Below, in pieces: positions 31,854 through 40,647 of a DNA stretch of 64,000 nucleotides. Position numbers and translations under genes: made by a program. The notes beneath the pieces are model-generated. The model searched no databases. It had not been told where the DNA came from and saw only the letters and a list, made by a program, of their open reading frames with translations. The stretch is from Paramesorhizobium endophyticum (lineage in GTDB: Bacteria; Pseudomonadota; Alphaproteobacteria; Rhizobiales; Rhizobiaceae): the NCBI RefSeq assembly GCF_014640615.1, contig NZ_BMHH01000006.1, forward strand, positions 182,281 through 246,280. The letters are read 5' to 3'. Position 1 is the stretch's first letter, and each line of letters starts with the position of its first letter.

Positions 31854-31878
31854 CAGTCCGCGCAATATACTGAACGCG

Positions 31879-31910
31879 AAAGGCCCGGGTTCGCTCGGGC
31901 TTTTCTTTTT
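31879..31910 (+). terminator. Intrinsic terminator after amtB
   Basis: GCCCGGG and CTCGGGC (one G-T pair) around a TTCG tetraloop, flanked by A and T runs, 20-odd bp after the amtB stop. Confidence 0.88.
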
Positions 31911-31968
31911 ATGTTGACGCTCTACGTCGCCCCCCTCTGTCCTGCCGGGCCAGGCTCGCGCTTTCCCT

Positions 31969-32157
31969 CCCCCTTGCGGGGAGGGTGGCCCGAAGGGTCG
32001 GGTGGGGGTGGTGACGTGTGCGCTGAAATTTCCAGCAAAAGCGCAAACGTCACCACCCCCATCCGCCCGCTAACGCGGGGTTCGTCGCTGGAAAAGCCAA
32101 ATCGTTGGCTTTTCCTCGGCCTTCGGCCGAACGCTCCTCAATCCCCGCAAGGGGGAA
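31969..32157. repeat. Mosaic repeat M, copy 1 (B-arm left, A-arm right)
   Basis: The left arm has the CCCTCCCCCTTGCGGGGAGG and GGCCCGAAGGGTCGGG hairpins (type B). The core GGGGGTGGTGACG meets its reverse complement CGTCACCACCCCC, and the right arm begins CGCCCGCTAACGCGGG (type A). It is interrupted by about 50 bp (GAAAAGCCAAATCGTTGGCTTTTC) before the final CCCCGCAAGGGGG block. Confidence 0.75.
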
Positions 32158-32303
32158 GGAGGGGCCACGGTGAATGCTTCATCCCTCGCATGGTTAATGC
32201 GACCTTAACCTTCCCTGCCTTAGGGTTGGACCCGAATCCGCCTCGATAAGGGGTTATCAGGCGCGGACAGGCGACCATTTTACAGGCACTCGGGAAAAGC
32301 TTC

Positions 32304-34859
32304 ATGCGGCAAGGATACTCGCCCTCATATGCGGTTCGAGACGAGAGAACGCGGAACGCTCGCCTGGAACTGGCGGGGATTTTCCGGCGGCAGATCGATA
32401 TTCTGCTGGGGGTGCTCATTCTCGCCGGCGTGGCGCTCGCGGCGGGTGCGCTGGCGACGTGGAATGTCGCCGATCCGAGTTTCAGCCATGCCACGTCCAA
32501 TCCGGTCACCAATGCGCTCGGCTATCCGGGCGCGGTGTTCTCGGACATTGCCATGCAGTTCCTGGGCCTGTCGAGCGTCGCCGCGCTGCTTCCCGCCGTG
32601 TTCTGGGGCATGCTGCTGATCGCCCATGGCCATATCGGGCGCTTGCCGAAGCGCGTGCTTGCCTGGGCCGGCGCTGCTCTGCTTTTCGCCGCCATCGCCA
32701 GCTGCTTCGCCGTGCCGGAAAGCTGGCCGATGCCCATCGGGCTCGGCGGCGTGCTGGGCGATCTGGTCCTGAAACTTCCGAGCCTCTTCCTCGGCGAATT
32801 TCCGCGCGGCTCCGCCGCGTCGATCATCATCGCCGTGCTTGCCGTTCCCGCGCTCTTCCTGTGTGCTTTCGCCAGCGGTTTGACGGGGCGGGCGCAGCCG
32901 CTGGCAAGCCCGGCCCGGCCAAAGGCGCGCACGCCGCAGGAACTGGACGAAGAGGACGAAGACGATGAGGAGGATGACAGCGGCTCGCTTGCGCTCGGCG
33001 CGGTGACGCACTGGTATTACAGCGCGCGGGCGACGCTGCATCGTCTTACCTCGCGTGTGCCGAAGCCGCGCGGGCGGCAGGACGAGGACGATCCGTTCGC
33101 CGCCGTCCCCGCCCGTTCGGGTGCGCGGCGCGAGCCCGGTTTCGACGGTGGGCGCGAGCCTCTCGATGTCGCGCCGTTCGATGACGATGATGATGACGAT
33201 ATCGACCTGCCCGCACCGGCCGGAATGGCGGCTGCCGACCGTCCTCTGGCGACCGGACGCGTCGAGGTGCCGCCGCGCTCGGTGAAGCCGGGAGCAGGGC
33301 GCGCTCAGGACTCCGTGAAGCCGCCGCGCAAGATCAGCGGCGTGTTCGAATTGCCGCCGTTGAAGCTGCTGGCCGAGCCGAAGGCGGTGGTGCGCGATGC
33401 CAGCCTTTCCAAGGAGGCGCTGGAGCAGAATGCGCGGCTTCTCGAAGGCGTGCTCGAGGATTTCGGCGTCAAGGGCGACATCATCCATGTGCGCCCAGGG
33501 CCTGTCGTGACGCTCTATGAACTGGAACCCGCGCCCGGCATCAAATCCTCCCGCGTCATCGGCCTTGCCGATGACATCGCCCGCTCGATGAGCGCCATTG
33601 CCGCGCGCGTTGCGGTCGTGCCGGGGCGCAATGCCATCGGCATCGAGCTGCCGAACCAGAAGCGCGAAATGGTCTATTTGCGCGAGATGCTGGCGAGCCG
33701 GGATTTCGAGCAGACCAAGACCAAGCTGGCGCTGGCGCTCGGCAAGACGATCAATGGCGAGCCCGTCATCGCCGACATCACGAAGTTCCCGCATCTGCTC
33801 GTCGCGGGCACCACCGGCTCGGGCAAGTCGGTCGCCATCAACACGATGATCCTGTCGCTGCTCTACCGCATGACGCCGCAGGAGTGCCGCCTCATCATGA
33901 TCGATCCGAAGATGCTGGAACTTTCCGTCTATGACGGCATCCCGCATCTGCTGACGCCTGTGGTGACCGATCCGAAGAAGGCCGTCGTCGCGCTCAAATG
34001 GACCGTGCGCGAGATGGAGGACCGCTATCGCAAGATGTCGAAGGTGGGCGTGCGAAACATCGACGGTTTCAACGCCCGCGTCGGGCAGGCGCAGATGAAG
34101 GGCGAGCGCATCGCCCGCACGGTGCAGACCGGTTTCGACCGCGACACCGGCGAGGCGGTCTACGAGACCGAAGAACTCGATCTGGAGCCGATGCCCTATA
34201 TCGTCGTCATCATCGACGAGATGGCCGACCTGATGATGGTCGCGGGCAAGGACATTGAAGGCGCGGTGCAGCGCCTCGCGCAGATGGCGCGTGCGGCGGG
34301 CATCCATGTCATCATGGCGACGCAGCGGCCTTCGGTCGACGTCATCACCGGCACGATCAAGGCCAATTTCCCGACGCGCATCTCCTTCCAGGTGACCTCG
34401 AAGATCGACAGCCGCACCATTCTCGGCGAGCAGGGCGCGGAGCAATTGCTCGGGCAGGGCGACATGCTGTTCATGGCAGGCGGCGGGCGCATCCAGCGCG
34501 TCCACGGGCCGTTCGTCGGCGACGACGAGGTGGAGAAGGTCGTGCAGCATCTGAAGCGCCAGGGCGCGCCGGAATATCTCGACGCCATCACCCAGGAAAA
34601 CGACGAGGATGGCGAGGGCGGCGGCGGTCCCGCGGGCACCTCAAATCTGGACGATTCCGACGATCCCTACGATCAGGCGGTGGCGGTGGTGCTGCGCGAC
34701 AAGAAGGCCTCGACCTCCTATATCCAGCGTCGTCTGGGCATCGGCTACAACCGCGCCGCCTCGCTCATCGAGCGCATGGAGAAAGAGGGTATCGTCGGCC
34801 CTGCCAACCATGCGGGCAAGCGCGAAATCCTCGTGCCGGGCGAGGGGGATGAGTATTAG
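32304..34859 (+). CDS. ftsK: DNA translocase FtsK
   Basis: An 851-residue septal DNA pump. The N-terminal membrane domain has four helices (about 31-190). An acidic linker runs from about 210 to 340, including DDDDDDID. The motor follows, with Walker A GTTGSGKS (Lys508) and Walker [16 protein letters not shown] (about 633-647). The gamma winged-helix domain (about 785-845, [31 protein letters not shown] type) recognises KOPS and activates XerCD. It completes the dimer-resolution machinery with xerC at 13.7 kb. Confidence 0.96.
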   Translation: MRQGYSPSYAVRDERTRNARLELAGIFRRQIDILLGVLILAGVALAAGALATWNVADPSFSHATSNPVTNALGYPGAVFSDIAMQFLGLSSVAALLPAVFWGMLLIAHGHIGRLPKRVLAWAGAALLFAAIASCFAVPESWPMPIGLGGVLGDLVLKLPSLFLGEFPRGSAASIIIAVLAVPALFLCAFASGLTGRAQPLASPARPKARTPQELDEEDEDDEEDDSGSLALGAVTHWYYSARATLHRLTSRVPKPRGRQDEDDPFAAVPARSGARREPGFDGGREPLDVAPFDDDDDDDIDLPAPAGMAAADRPLATGRVEVPPRSVKPGAGRAQDSVKPPRKISGVFELPPLKLLAEPKAVVRDASLSKEALEQNARLLEGVLEDFGVKGDIIHVRPGPVVTLYELEPAPGIKSSRVIGLADDIARSMSAIAARVAVVPGRNAIGIELPNQKREMVYLREMLASRDFEQTKTKLALALGKTINGEPVIADITKFPHLLVAGTTGSGKSVAINTMILSLLYRMTPQECRLIMIDPKMLELSVYDGIPHLLTPVVTDPKKAVVALKWTVREMEDRYRKMSKVGVRNIDGFNARVGQAQMKGERIARTVQTGFDRDTGEAVYETEELDLEPMPYIVVIIDEMADLMMVAGKDIEGAVQRLAQMARAAGIHVIMATQRPSVDVITGTIKANFPTRISFQVTSKIDSRTILGEQGAEQLLGQGDMLFMAGGGRIQRVHGPFVGDDEVEKVVQHLKRQGAPEYLDAITQENDEDGEGGGGPAGTSNLDDSDDPYDQAVAVVLRDKKASTSYIQRRLGIGYNRAASLIERMEKEGIVGPANHAGKREILVPGEGDEY

Positions 34860-35168
34860 AGTTACTTGCTTAAATGGAAGCGCCAGTCCTCTCATCCGAT
34901 CGCGCTACGCGCGGCCACTTTCTCCCACAAGGGGAGAAGGCAGGAGCGCTGCATCAAGCTCACCGCCAATCGCCAACGCTAGCGGTTTGGCATGAAGGCA
35001 AGTGCCAGTCCCTCCCTTCTCCCCTTGTGGGAGAAGGTGGGCGCGCGTAAGCGCGGTCGGATGAGGGGTAATGCTCCAAGATGTATCAGTAAAGCGGAAC
35101 GAACCACGAGCATTGGCCGTTGAGACGCCACACTCGCGTCAAACTATTGATCCAACCTGGAAAGAATA
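34860..35168. other. ftsK-lolA intergenic region
   Basis: A 309-bp gap, almost all repeat P copy 2. The last roughly 95 bp before lolA are unique and should hold its promoter. Confidence 0.6.
34888..35069. repeat. Palindrome-bounded repeat P, copy 2
   Basis: The outer ends CTCATCCGATCGCG and CGCGGTCGGATGAG are inverted, inner CCCACAAGGGGAGAAGG and CCTTCTCCCCTTGTGGG are inverted, and the centre holds GCCAATCGCCAA as in copy 1. The whole could fold into one long hairpin. Confidence 0.82.
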
Positions 35169-35855
35169 ATGAGAGATAGGTTTTTGATGAAAACGGAAAA
35201 GATTCGGCTTGGTGCGGTTCTGCGCGGGGCCATGCTCGGCCTTACCGCCATGGCCGCCTCGACGATGGCGCCGCTGGGCGGGGCAGTCTCTCCGGCGCAT
35301 GCCCAGGTTACGCCGGAGTCGACCGCCGCAGCGCAGCAGATCGCGAATCATTTCTCGGCGGTGCGCACCATGACCGGCGAGTTCGTGCAGTTCGGCCCGC
35401 GCGGCGAACAGAGCGGCGGCACATTTTATATAGAGCGCCCGGGCAAGATCCGCTTCAATTACAACAATTCGCCGATCCGGGTGATCTCCGATGGCGAGTC
35501 CGTCGTCGTCAACAACCGCAAGCTCGATACCTGGGATCTCTATCCCCTGTCGAAGACGCCACTGAAGCTTCTGCTCAATGACCGCATCGACCTTGGCGGC
35601 GGGCGGTTGAGGCAGGTCAAGCAGGAGCCGGACATGACGACCATCGTGCTCGGAGACAAGTCCGTCTTCGGCGATTCGAAGATCACCATGATGTTCGATC
35701 CGAAGACCTATGCGCTGAAGCAATGGACGATCACCGACGCGCAGAATCTCGACACGACGGTCATGATCTTCAATGTCCGCGAGGGTGTGCGCTTTGCGCC
35801 GGATATGTTCAAGATTGATTACCAGCGCATCGCGATGAAGCGTAAGGGGCAGTGA
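35169..35855 (+). CDS. lolA: Outer-membrane lipoprotein carrier LolA-like protein
   Basis: A 228-residue precursor with an N-terminal signal peptide ending near AHAQ (about residue 45). The mature part has the LolA open-barrel pattern: NHFSAVRTMTGEFVQFGPRGEQSGGTFYIERPGKIRFNYN, then SDGESVVVNNRKLDTWDLYPLSKTPLKLLLND. LolA ferries lipoproteins such as Omp19 through the periplasm to the outer membrane. The true start may be ATG 35187 (MKTEKIRLG), which gives a more compact signal peptide. Confidence 0.88.
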   Translation: MRDRFLMKTEKIRLGAVLRGAMLGLTAMAASTMAPLGGAVSPAHAQVTPESTAAAQQIANHFSAVRTMTGEFVQFGPRGEQSGGTFYIERPGKIRFNYNNSPIRVISDGESVVVNNRKLDTWDLYPLSKTPLKLLLNDRIDLGGGRLRQVKQEPDMTTIVLGDKSVFGDSKITMMFDPKTYALKQWTITDAQNLDTTVMIFNVREGVRFAPDMFKIDYQRIAMKRKGQ

Positions 35856-35862
35856 CGCCTTC

Positions 35863-36003
35863 TCCTTCCCCCTTGCGGGGAAGGTGCCCGCGTAGCGGGC
35901 GGATGGGGGTGGTGACGTTTGCGCTTTTGCTGAAGACGGTGGTGTAAACGTCACCACCCCCACCCGACCCTACGGGCCTCCCTCCCCGCAAGGGGGAGGG
36001 AGA
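35863..36003. repeat. Mosaic repeat M, copy 2 (A-arm left, B-arm right)
   Basis: CTTCCCCCTTGCGGGGAAGG and CCCGCGTAGCGGGCGG (A-arm), core TGGTGACGTTTGCGC, inverted core AAACGTCACCACC, then CCCGACCCTACGGG and CCTCCCCGCAAGGGGGAGG (B-arm). About 140 bp between lolA and the exonuclease gene. Confidence 0.85.
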
Positions 36004-36130
36004 GTGCTCGCTGGCCCGCCGCCCCGCACACCTTTCCATCACAACACACCGCGCCAATTTTCAGGCTGGCACCGCCGCTCCGATGCTGTAAGTTCGCCCG
36101 CGATTCATCTCCCGCGAGCGAGCCAATTCC

Positions 36131-36937
36131 ATGCCCTTTTCGATCGCCACCTGGAACATCAATTCCGTGCGCCTGCGCTTGCCGCTGGTCGAGCGCTTTC
36201 TCCGGGAGCATCAGCCCGACGTGCTCTGCCTGCAGGAAATCAAATGCACGGACGATCTCTTTCCCTATGAGGCGTTCCAGGCGCTCGGCTATCAGCATAT
36301 CGCGGTCAGCGGCCAGAAGGGCTATCACGGCGTCGCCACCCTCTCGCACCGTCCGCTGGAGGGGATCGAGCGAAAGGGGTTCTGCAATATCGTCGATTGC
36401 CGCCATGTGAGCAGCGTGGTGACGGCTGGGGGCAAGCGCCTGCGCATCCATAATTTCTACGTCCCCGCCGGGGGCGACGAGCCTGACCCGGCCATCAACC
36501 CGAAATTCGCGCACAAGCTCGGCTTCCTCGAGGAGATGAAAGCCATCCTCGCCAATACAGGCGACGGCTGCTCGTCCATGCTGGTGGGCGACCTCAACAT
36601 CGCGCCGCTCGAAACCGATGTCTGGTCGCACAAGCAGCTTTTGAATGTGGTCAGCCACACGCCTGTCGAGACCGAGGGGCTGGAAATGGCGCGCCGTATC
36701 GGCGGGTGGAGCGACCTCGTGCGCCATCACATCGCGCCGGAGCAGAAGGTATTCACCTGGTGGAGCTATCGTGCTCGCGACTGGGAGGCGTCAGACCGCG
36801 GCCGCCGTCTCGACCATATCTGGGGCTCGCCCGATCTCGAAACCGACCTCCACTCGGTCTCGATCCTGCGCGAAGCGCGCGGCTGGGACCGGCCTTCGGA
36901 CCATGTGCCCGTCATCGCCACTTTTGGTCTGGATTAA
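36131..36937 (+). CDS. xthA: Exonuclease III family AP endonuclease
   Basis: A 268-residue Mg-dependent nuclease of the ExoIII/APE1 fold. The active-site set is complete: Asn7 region IATWNINSVR, Glu in CLQEIKC (about 37), GDLNIAPLETD (Asp-Asn, about 156-166), DHIWGSPDL, and the final SDHVPVIATF Asp-His. It cuts DNA at abasic sites and has 3'-exonuclease activity in repair. It is followed at 50 bp by a short remnant-like frame and the ABC-F gene. Confidence 0.93.
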   Translation: MPFSIATWNINSVRLRLPLVERFLREHQPDVLCLQEIKCTDDLFPYEAFQALGYQHIAVSGQKGYHGVATLSHRPLEGIERKGFCNIVDCRHVSSVVTAGGKRLRIHNFYVPAGGDEPDPAINPKFAHKLGFLEEMKAILANTGDGCSSMLVGDLNIAPLETDVWSHKQLLNVVSHTPVETEGLEMARRIGGWSDLVRHHIAPEQKVFTWWSYRARDWEASDRGRRLDHIWGSPDLETDLHSVSILREARGWDRPSDHVPVIATFGLD

Positions 36938-36987
36938 GCGGCGCGCCGAACCTATAATGGACGGCGTTGAATAGAGGAGAAAAAGCG

Positions 36988-37092
36988 ATGGATCGGATTT
37001 CACTGTTTCTGACGACCAGTGTTTTCAACGATTCCATGGCTTGCAATGACCGCTCTTCTCACGCTTCAGGACATATCCTGCACCACGGCTGA
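36988..37092 (+). pseudogene. Possible truncated small membrane-protein gene
   Basis: A 34-codon frame, MDRISLFLTTSVF..., is preceded by the strong ribosome site GAGGAGAAA. Its first dozen residues resemble, from memory, small hydrophobic Hyphomicrobiales proteins of about 60 residues that begin MDR-SLFLT, but similarity stops at residue 10-12 and no membrane helix follows. The frame then runs across the ABC-F start codon. Inference: the 5' end of a small gene cut off when the ABC-F gene arrived. It could also be a short leader peptide for the ABC-F gene. Confidence 0.35.
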
Positions 37093-38626
37093 TGGCCGCC
37101 TTCTTTTCCACTCCGTCAATCTCAGTGTTACGGCTGGCCGCATAGGTCTCGTCGGGCGCAATGGCGTCGGGAAGACAACGCTGCTGCGGATCATCAGCGG
37201 CGCGTTGTCGCCCACCAGCGGAACGGTTTCCATCAACGGCAAGATCGGCGTGGTCAGGCAGAATACCGGCACTGATTCACATGAAACGCTGGCGGATGTT
37301 TTCGGCATCCGACCGGGTCTCGATATTCTCGCACGTATCGAATCCGGCTCTGCCAGCGATGGCGACCTTGCCGAGGCGGACTGGCTGCTGCCGCAGCGGT
37401 TCGCCCAAGCCTTGCAAAAATTCGGCCTGGCTGAACTCGATCCCAGCGTCCCTGTCTCCTCTCTAAGCGGCGGGCAGCAGACGCGCGCCGCGCTGGCCGC
37501 TCTCCTCTTCCACGAACCCGATCTCATCCTGCTCGACGAGCCCACCAACAATCTCGACCGCGACGGAAGGGAGACCGTCTTGGCGCTTCTGTCCGGCTGG
37601 CGCGGCGCTGCCCTGGTGGTCAGCCATGACCGTGAACTCTTGCGAGCCATGGATGCCATTGCAGAGCTATCGCAGGATGGGCTCCATCTTTATGGCGGGA
37701 ACTGGGATTTCTATCGCGAGCAGAAAGCGCGGGAGCGCGAAGGCGCTGCGCGCGATCTGCTGTTGGCGCAGCGCGAGGCCAAAGCCGTCCAGCACAAGGC
37801 GCAGGCGGCTGCGGAGCGGCAGGCGCGCAGCGATGCCAGGGGGCGCAAATCCCGCGTCGATGCCGGGATGAGCAAGCTGCTGCTCGATGCGCGAGAGGAC
37901 CGAGCCCAGAAAACCGGCGGGCGGGGAAGCGCTCTCGCCAGCCGTCAGGCGGCGGAAGCCGAGGAGCAATTGCGCGCAGCCGAGGCGAAGGTGGAGCGGG
38001 TCACGCCGTTGCGCTTCGAGGTGGCGGGAGCATCCGCGCCTTCCGGCAAGGTATTGCTGAGCATGGAGAATGTCTCGGGCGGTCCCGTGCCTGACGGGCC
38101 GGTCATCCGCGATTTCTCACTTAAGATCGTCGGGCCGGAGCGCATAGCCGTGACGGGGCGCAATGGCGCGGGGAAGACCAGCCTGCTCCGCCTCATAACC
38201 GGAGAGCTTCAGCCCGTGGCAGGCAAGGTGGGCCGATATGCTCGCACCGTCATGTTCGATCAGCAGATGAGCCTCATGGACCGGGCGGCAACGCTCCATG
38301 CGAATTTCCGCCGGCTCAATCCCGGGGCGAACGACAATGATGCCCACGCGGCGCTGGCGCGCTTTTCATTTCGGGGGGCAAGTGCTTCGCGTCTTGCCGG
38401 GACGTTGAGCGGCGGGGAGTTGCTGCGCGCAGCGCTTGCCTGCGTGCTCGACGGTACGCAAAAGCCTGAACTGTTCATCCTCGACGAGCCGACCAATCAT
38501 CTCGATCTCGATTCCGTCGAGGCGCTGGAAGCGGCACTCAACGACTATGACGGCGCATTGCTGGTGGTGAGCCATGACCGGGCTTTTCTCGATGCGATCG
38601 GCGTCGAGCGGACGGTTGAACTATAG
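37046..38626 (+). CDS. ABC-F family ATPase
   Basis: A 526-residue soluble protein with two ABC domains and no membrane helices. Domain 1: Walker A VGRNGVGKTT (about 37-46), signature LSGGQQTR, Walker B LILLDEPTNNLD. The linker (about 215-320) is charged and coiled-coil-like. Domain 2: TGRNGAGKTS, signature LSGGELLR, FILDEPTNHLD. ABC-F proteins act on the ribosome in translation control or antibiotic protection; which class is not clear. ATG 37046 (MTALLTLQDIS) is preferred. It is flanked upstream by a truncated small frame and downstream by an inverted H repeat. Confidence 0.88.
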   Translation: MTALLTLQDISCTTADGRLLFHSVNLSVTAGRIGLVGRNGVGKTTLLRIISGALSPTSGTVSINGKIGVVRQNTGTDSHETLADVFGIRPGLDILARIESGSASDGDLAEADWLLPQRFAQALQKFGLAELDPSVPVSSLSGGQQTRAALAALLFHEPDLILLDEPTNNLDRDGRETVLALLSGWRGAALVVSHDRELLRAMDAIAELSQDGLHLYGGNWDFYREQKAREREGAARDLLLAQREAKAVQHKAQAAAERQARSDARGRKSRVDAGMSKLLLDAREDRAQKTGGRGSALASRQAAEAEEQLRAAEAKVERVTPLRFEVAGASAPSGKVLLSMENVSGGPVPDGPVIRDFSLKIVGPERIAVTGRNGAGKTSLLRLITGELQPVAGKVGRYARTVMFDQQMSLMDRAATLHANFRRLNPGANDNDAHAALARFSFRGASASRLAGTLSGGELLRAALACVLDGTQKPELFILDEPTNHLDLDSVEALEAALNDYDGALLVVSHDRAFLDAIGVERTVEL

Positions 38627-38627
38627 A

Positions 38628-38670
38628 GCATGATCCCGAAAAGTTGCAGACTTTTCGGATAAGATCATGC
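38628..38670 (-). repeat. Hairpin repeat H, copy 5 (inverted, after ABC-F gene)
   Basis: The exact reverse complement of the common form, one base after the ABC-F stop codon. This is the only minus-oriented copy and the only one not shortly upstream of a start codon or of another H copy. Confidence 0.9.
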
Positions 38671-38688
38671 GGAAGAACAAAGAGAGTT

Positions 38689-38727
38689 AGAGCGTGATGC
38701 CCGCACGGGCTTAATGCATCACGCTCT
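38689..38727. terminator. Inverted repeat between convergent genes
   Basis: AGAGCGTGATGC and its perfect reverse complement enclose CCCGCACGGG, which could form an inner hairpin. It lies just after the end of the minus-strand cNMP gene and may terminate it, though no clear T-run is present. Confidence 0.45.
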
Positions 38728-38730
38728 AGA

Positions 38731-39195
38731 TCAATCCTCTGGGGCGAGGCGCGGGGCGACCTTCTCGATCTCGCTTATCAGCTGAAGGAGATCGCGGCTG
38801 ATGTGAGAATGGAGCGCCACGGCAACTTCGGGGAATTCTTCGAGGATGCGGTGGAAGATGGCGCGGGAGAGGCGCAGGACTTCCGTTTCGCTCTCGGCGA
38901 AGGCGCCGGTCAGCCGTGCGGTCTGGGCGATGAGCGCCATCTCACCCAGCACCGCGCCGGGGCCGACGGAGCGGATCGTCAGGCGGTTGCCGCGCTCGTC
39001 TTCCTGGAAAAGGCATATGCTGCCGGAAACGATGACATAGGCGCAGTCGGCGCTCTGTCCCTCGCGGAACAATTCGCGGCCCGCCCTCAGCACCAGCCGC
39101 TCCGCCCCGAACGCGAGCAGCCGCAGCTGTTCGGGCGTAAGTGAGCCGAACAGATCTACGGTGCCAAGAATGCGGATGTCATCGTCGAGCGCCAT
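38731..39195 (-). CDS. Cyclic-nucleotide-binding domain protein without DNA-binding domain
   Basis: A 154-residue protein that is a single CAP_ED beta-roll: GRELFREGQSADCAYVIVSGSICLFQEDERGNRLTIRSVGPGAVLGEMALIAQTARLTGAFAESETEVLRLSR (about 38-115). The phosphate-binding cassette reads GAVLGEMALIAQTARLTGA; the usual Arg-Ser/Thr pair is replaced in part (ART versus R-L-T), so cAMP binding is uncertain. After residue 120 there is only a helix and no helix-turn-helix, so it is not a CRP-type transcription factor. It lies 36 bp downstream of the response-regulator gene, likely in one operon. Confidence 0.83.
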   Translation of the reverse strand: MALDDDIRILGTVDLFGSLTPEQLRLLAFGAERLVLRAGRELFREGQSADCAYVIVSGSICLFQEDERGNRLTIRSVGPGAVLGEMALIAQTARLTGAFAESETEVLRLSRAIFHRILEEFPEVAVALHSHISRDLLQLISEIEKVAPRLAPED

Positions 39196-39231
39196 GTTAC
39201 CGTCAATACACCGCCCTGACGGATGGGGCTA

Positions 39232-39915
39232 TCAGGGAACGAGCTTGTATCCCCCGCTTTCTGTTACGAGAATCGCCGCGTTGGACGGATCTTTCTCGAT
39301 TTTCTGGCGCAGGCGGTAGACATGGGTTTCGAGCGTATGTGTGGTGACGCCCGAATTATAGCCCCAGACTTCTTCCAGCAGCATGTCGCGCCCGATGACC
39401 TTGTCGCCGGCGCGGTAGAGATATTTGATGATCGCCGCTTCCTTCTCGGTCAGGCGGATCTTGCCGCCCTTCTCGTCGATCAGCAGCTTCTGGCCGGGCT
39501 TGAAGGTGTAGGGGCCGACGGTGAAGGTCGCGTCCTCGCTCTGCTCGTGCTGGCGCAGCTGGGCGCGGATACGGGCGAGCAGGACGGCGAAGCGGAAAGG
39601 CTTGGTCACATAATCGTTAGCGCCGGATTCGAGCCCCAGAATGGTGTCGGAATCGGTGTCGTGCCCGGTCAGCATGATCACGGGCGCCTTGAAGCCACCC
39701 TTGCGCAGCAGCTTCACCGCCTCGCGGCCATCCATGTCCGGCAGGCCGACATCCATGATCAGCAGGTCGACCATTTCACTGCGCGCCGTCTGAATGCCTT
39801 TCGTGGCGGTATCCTCCTGCAGGATGTGAAATTCCTCGCAGAGCGCGAGCTGCTCCACCAGGATGGAGCGGAGGTCCTCATCATCGTCCACAATCAGAAT
39901 TGTACGACCTGTCAT
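39232..39915 (-). CDS. OmpR/PhoB-family response regulator
   Basis: A 227-residue regulator. The receiver has acidic residues at 10-12 (IVDDDEDL), the phospho-acceptor Asp55 in LLIMDVGLPDMDG, Thr in MLTGHDTDSD and Lys in YVTKPFRF. The winged-helix domain ends in LEEVWGYNSGVTTHTLETHVYRLRQKIEKDPS. The DTDSDTILGLESGANDYVTKPFRFAVLLARIRAQLRQHEQSEDA region is strongly conserved in the order and recalls CenR/OtpR, an envelope-control regulator essential in some relatives. That assignment is from memory only. No histidine kinase gene is adjacent. Confidence 0.9.
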   Translation of the reverse strand: MTGRTILIVDDDEDLRSILVEQLALCEEFHILQEDTATKGIQTARSEMVDLLIMDVGLPDMDGREAVKLLRKGGFKAPVIMLTGHDTDSDTILGLESGANDYVTKPFRFAVLLARIRAQLRQHEQSEDATFTVGPYTFKPGQKLLIDEKGGKIRLTEKEAAIIKYLYRAGDKVIGRDMLLEEVWGYNSGVTTHTLETHVYRLRQKIEKDPSNAAILVTESGGYKLVP

Positions 39916-40037
39916 GCGTATCCTCGTCTATTGTGTTCAGTCGGCATTGACGTTTTATCGCATTTAGAGCGAGATGAGGCCAGAAGGAAACCAATTAGCG
40001 GTTAATCCGGCGGCAATAACCCATCCGCGGGCGGGAA

Positions 40038-40580
40038 ATGAAAAGAGCTGACAGCAAGTCCTTGCGCCGGATCGACGTTCGGTCCCGCCCGGGAAATCCA
40101 TCGCAGGGGCTTCTCGTTACCCGTAATCTGGTGTTGCCTTGTGCGCTCGGCAAGAGGGGCATCACCGCTTTCAAGCGGGAGGGGGATGGCGCAACGCCGC
40201 TTGGGGCGATGCGCCTTCTCTATGGATGGCGCAGGCGGCGGAGGAATTTCGCGCCCGTTTCGCTGCTACCGTTCCGCACCATCCACCCCGATGACGGATG
40301 GTGCGACGCGTCCGCCGACCGTAATTACAACAGGCGGGTGGCGGTGCCCTACGGACCGAGCCATGAGAAGCTCTGGCGCGACGACGGGCTTTACGACATA
40401 TGCATCGTGCTTGACTGGAACATCCGCCCTCGCCGTCGCGGGCGAGGCAGCGCGATCTTCTTTCATCTCGCGCGGACTGGGTATCTTCCCACCGAAGGGT
40501 GCATAGCCCTTAAGCGCGCCGACATGGCGCGGCTGCTGCCATATCTCAATAGCGGGACGACGATCCGCGTGCTGCGTTAA
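40038..40580 (+). CDS. L,D-transpeptidase (YkuD) domain protein
   Basis: A 180-residue protein consisting of the YkuD catalytic domain. The active-site motif is visible as FFHLARTGYLPTEGCIAL, with His143 and the nucleophile Cys155 in the T-E-G-C-I-A-L form of the SHGC motif. Enzymes of this family form 3-3 cross-links or attach proteins to peptidoglycan in the periplasm. No convincing signal peptide is present: the N-terminus MKRADSKSLRRIDVRSRPGN is polar and basic. It is divergent from the response-regulator gene and convergent with the MocR gene. Confidence 0.83.
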   Translation: MKRADSKSLRRIDVRSRPGNPSQGLLVTRNLVLPCALGKRGITAFKREGDGATPLGAMRLLYGWRRRRRNFAPVSLLPFRTIHPDDGWCDASADRNYNRRVAVPYGPSHEKLWRDDGLYDICIVLDWNIRPRRRGRGSAIFFHLARTGYLPTEGCIALKRADMARLLPYLNSGTTIRVLR

Positions 40581-40589
40581 AGCACCCTG

Positions 40590-40626
40590 CGTCGTCATAC
40601 TCGGGACAGGCCCGAGAATGACGACG
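40590..40626. repeat. Repeat R, single hairpin copy
   Basis: CGTCGTCAT and CTCGGG pair with CCCGAG and ATGACGACG around a short loop. The same CTCGGGACA/GCCCGAGAATGACG units make the larger element at 60656-60764. Located between two convergent genes. Confidence 0.7.
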
Positions 40627-40647
40627 GAGAGGGTATCGCCTGTCTTA

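Larger units (their letters stand above)
31854..32303. other. amtB-ftsK intergenic region filled with repeats
   Basis: A 450-bp gap: the amtB terminator, a repeat-Q end at 31928, a mosaic repeat M (about 31969-32157), then about 140 bp before ftsK that should hold its promoter (ACCTTAACCTTCCC region at 32200-32220). No gene was seen. Confidence 0.6.
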
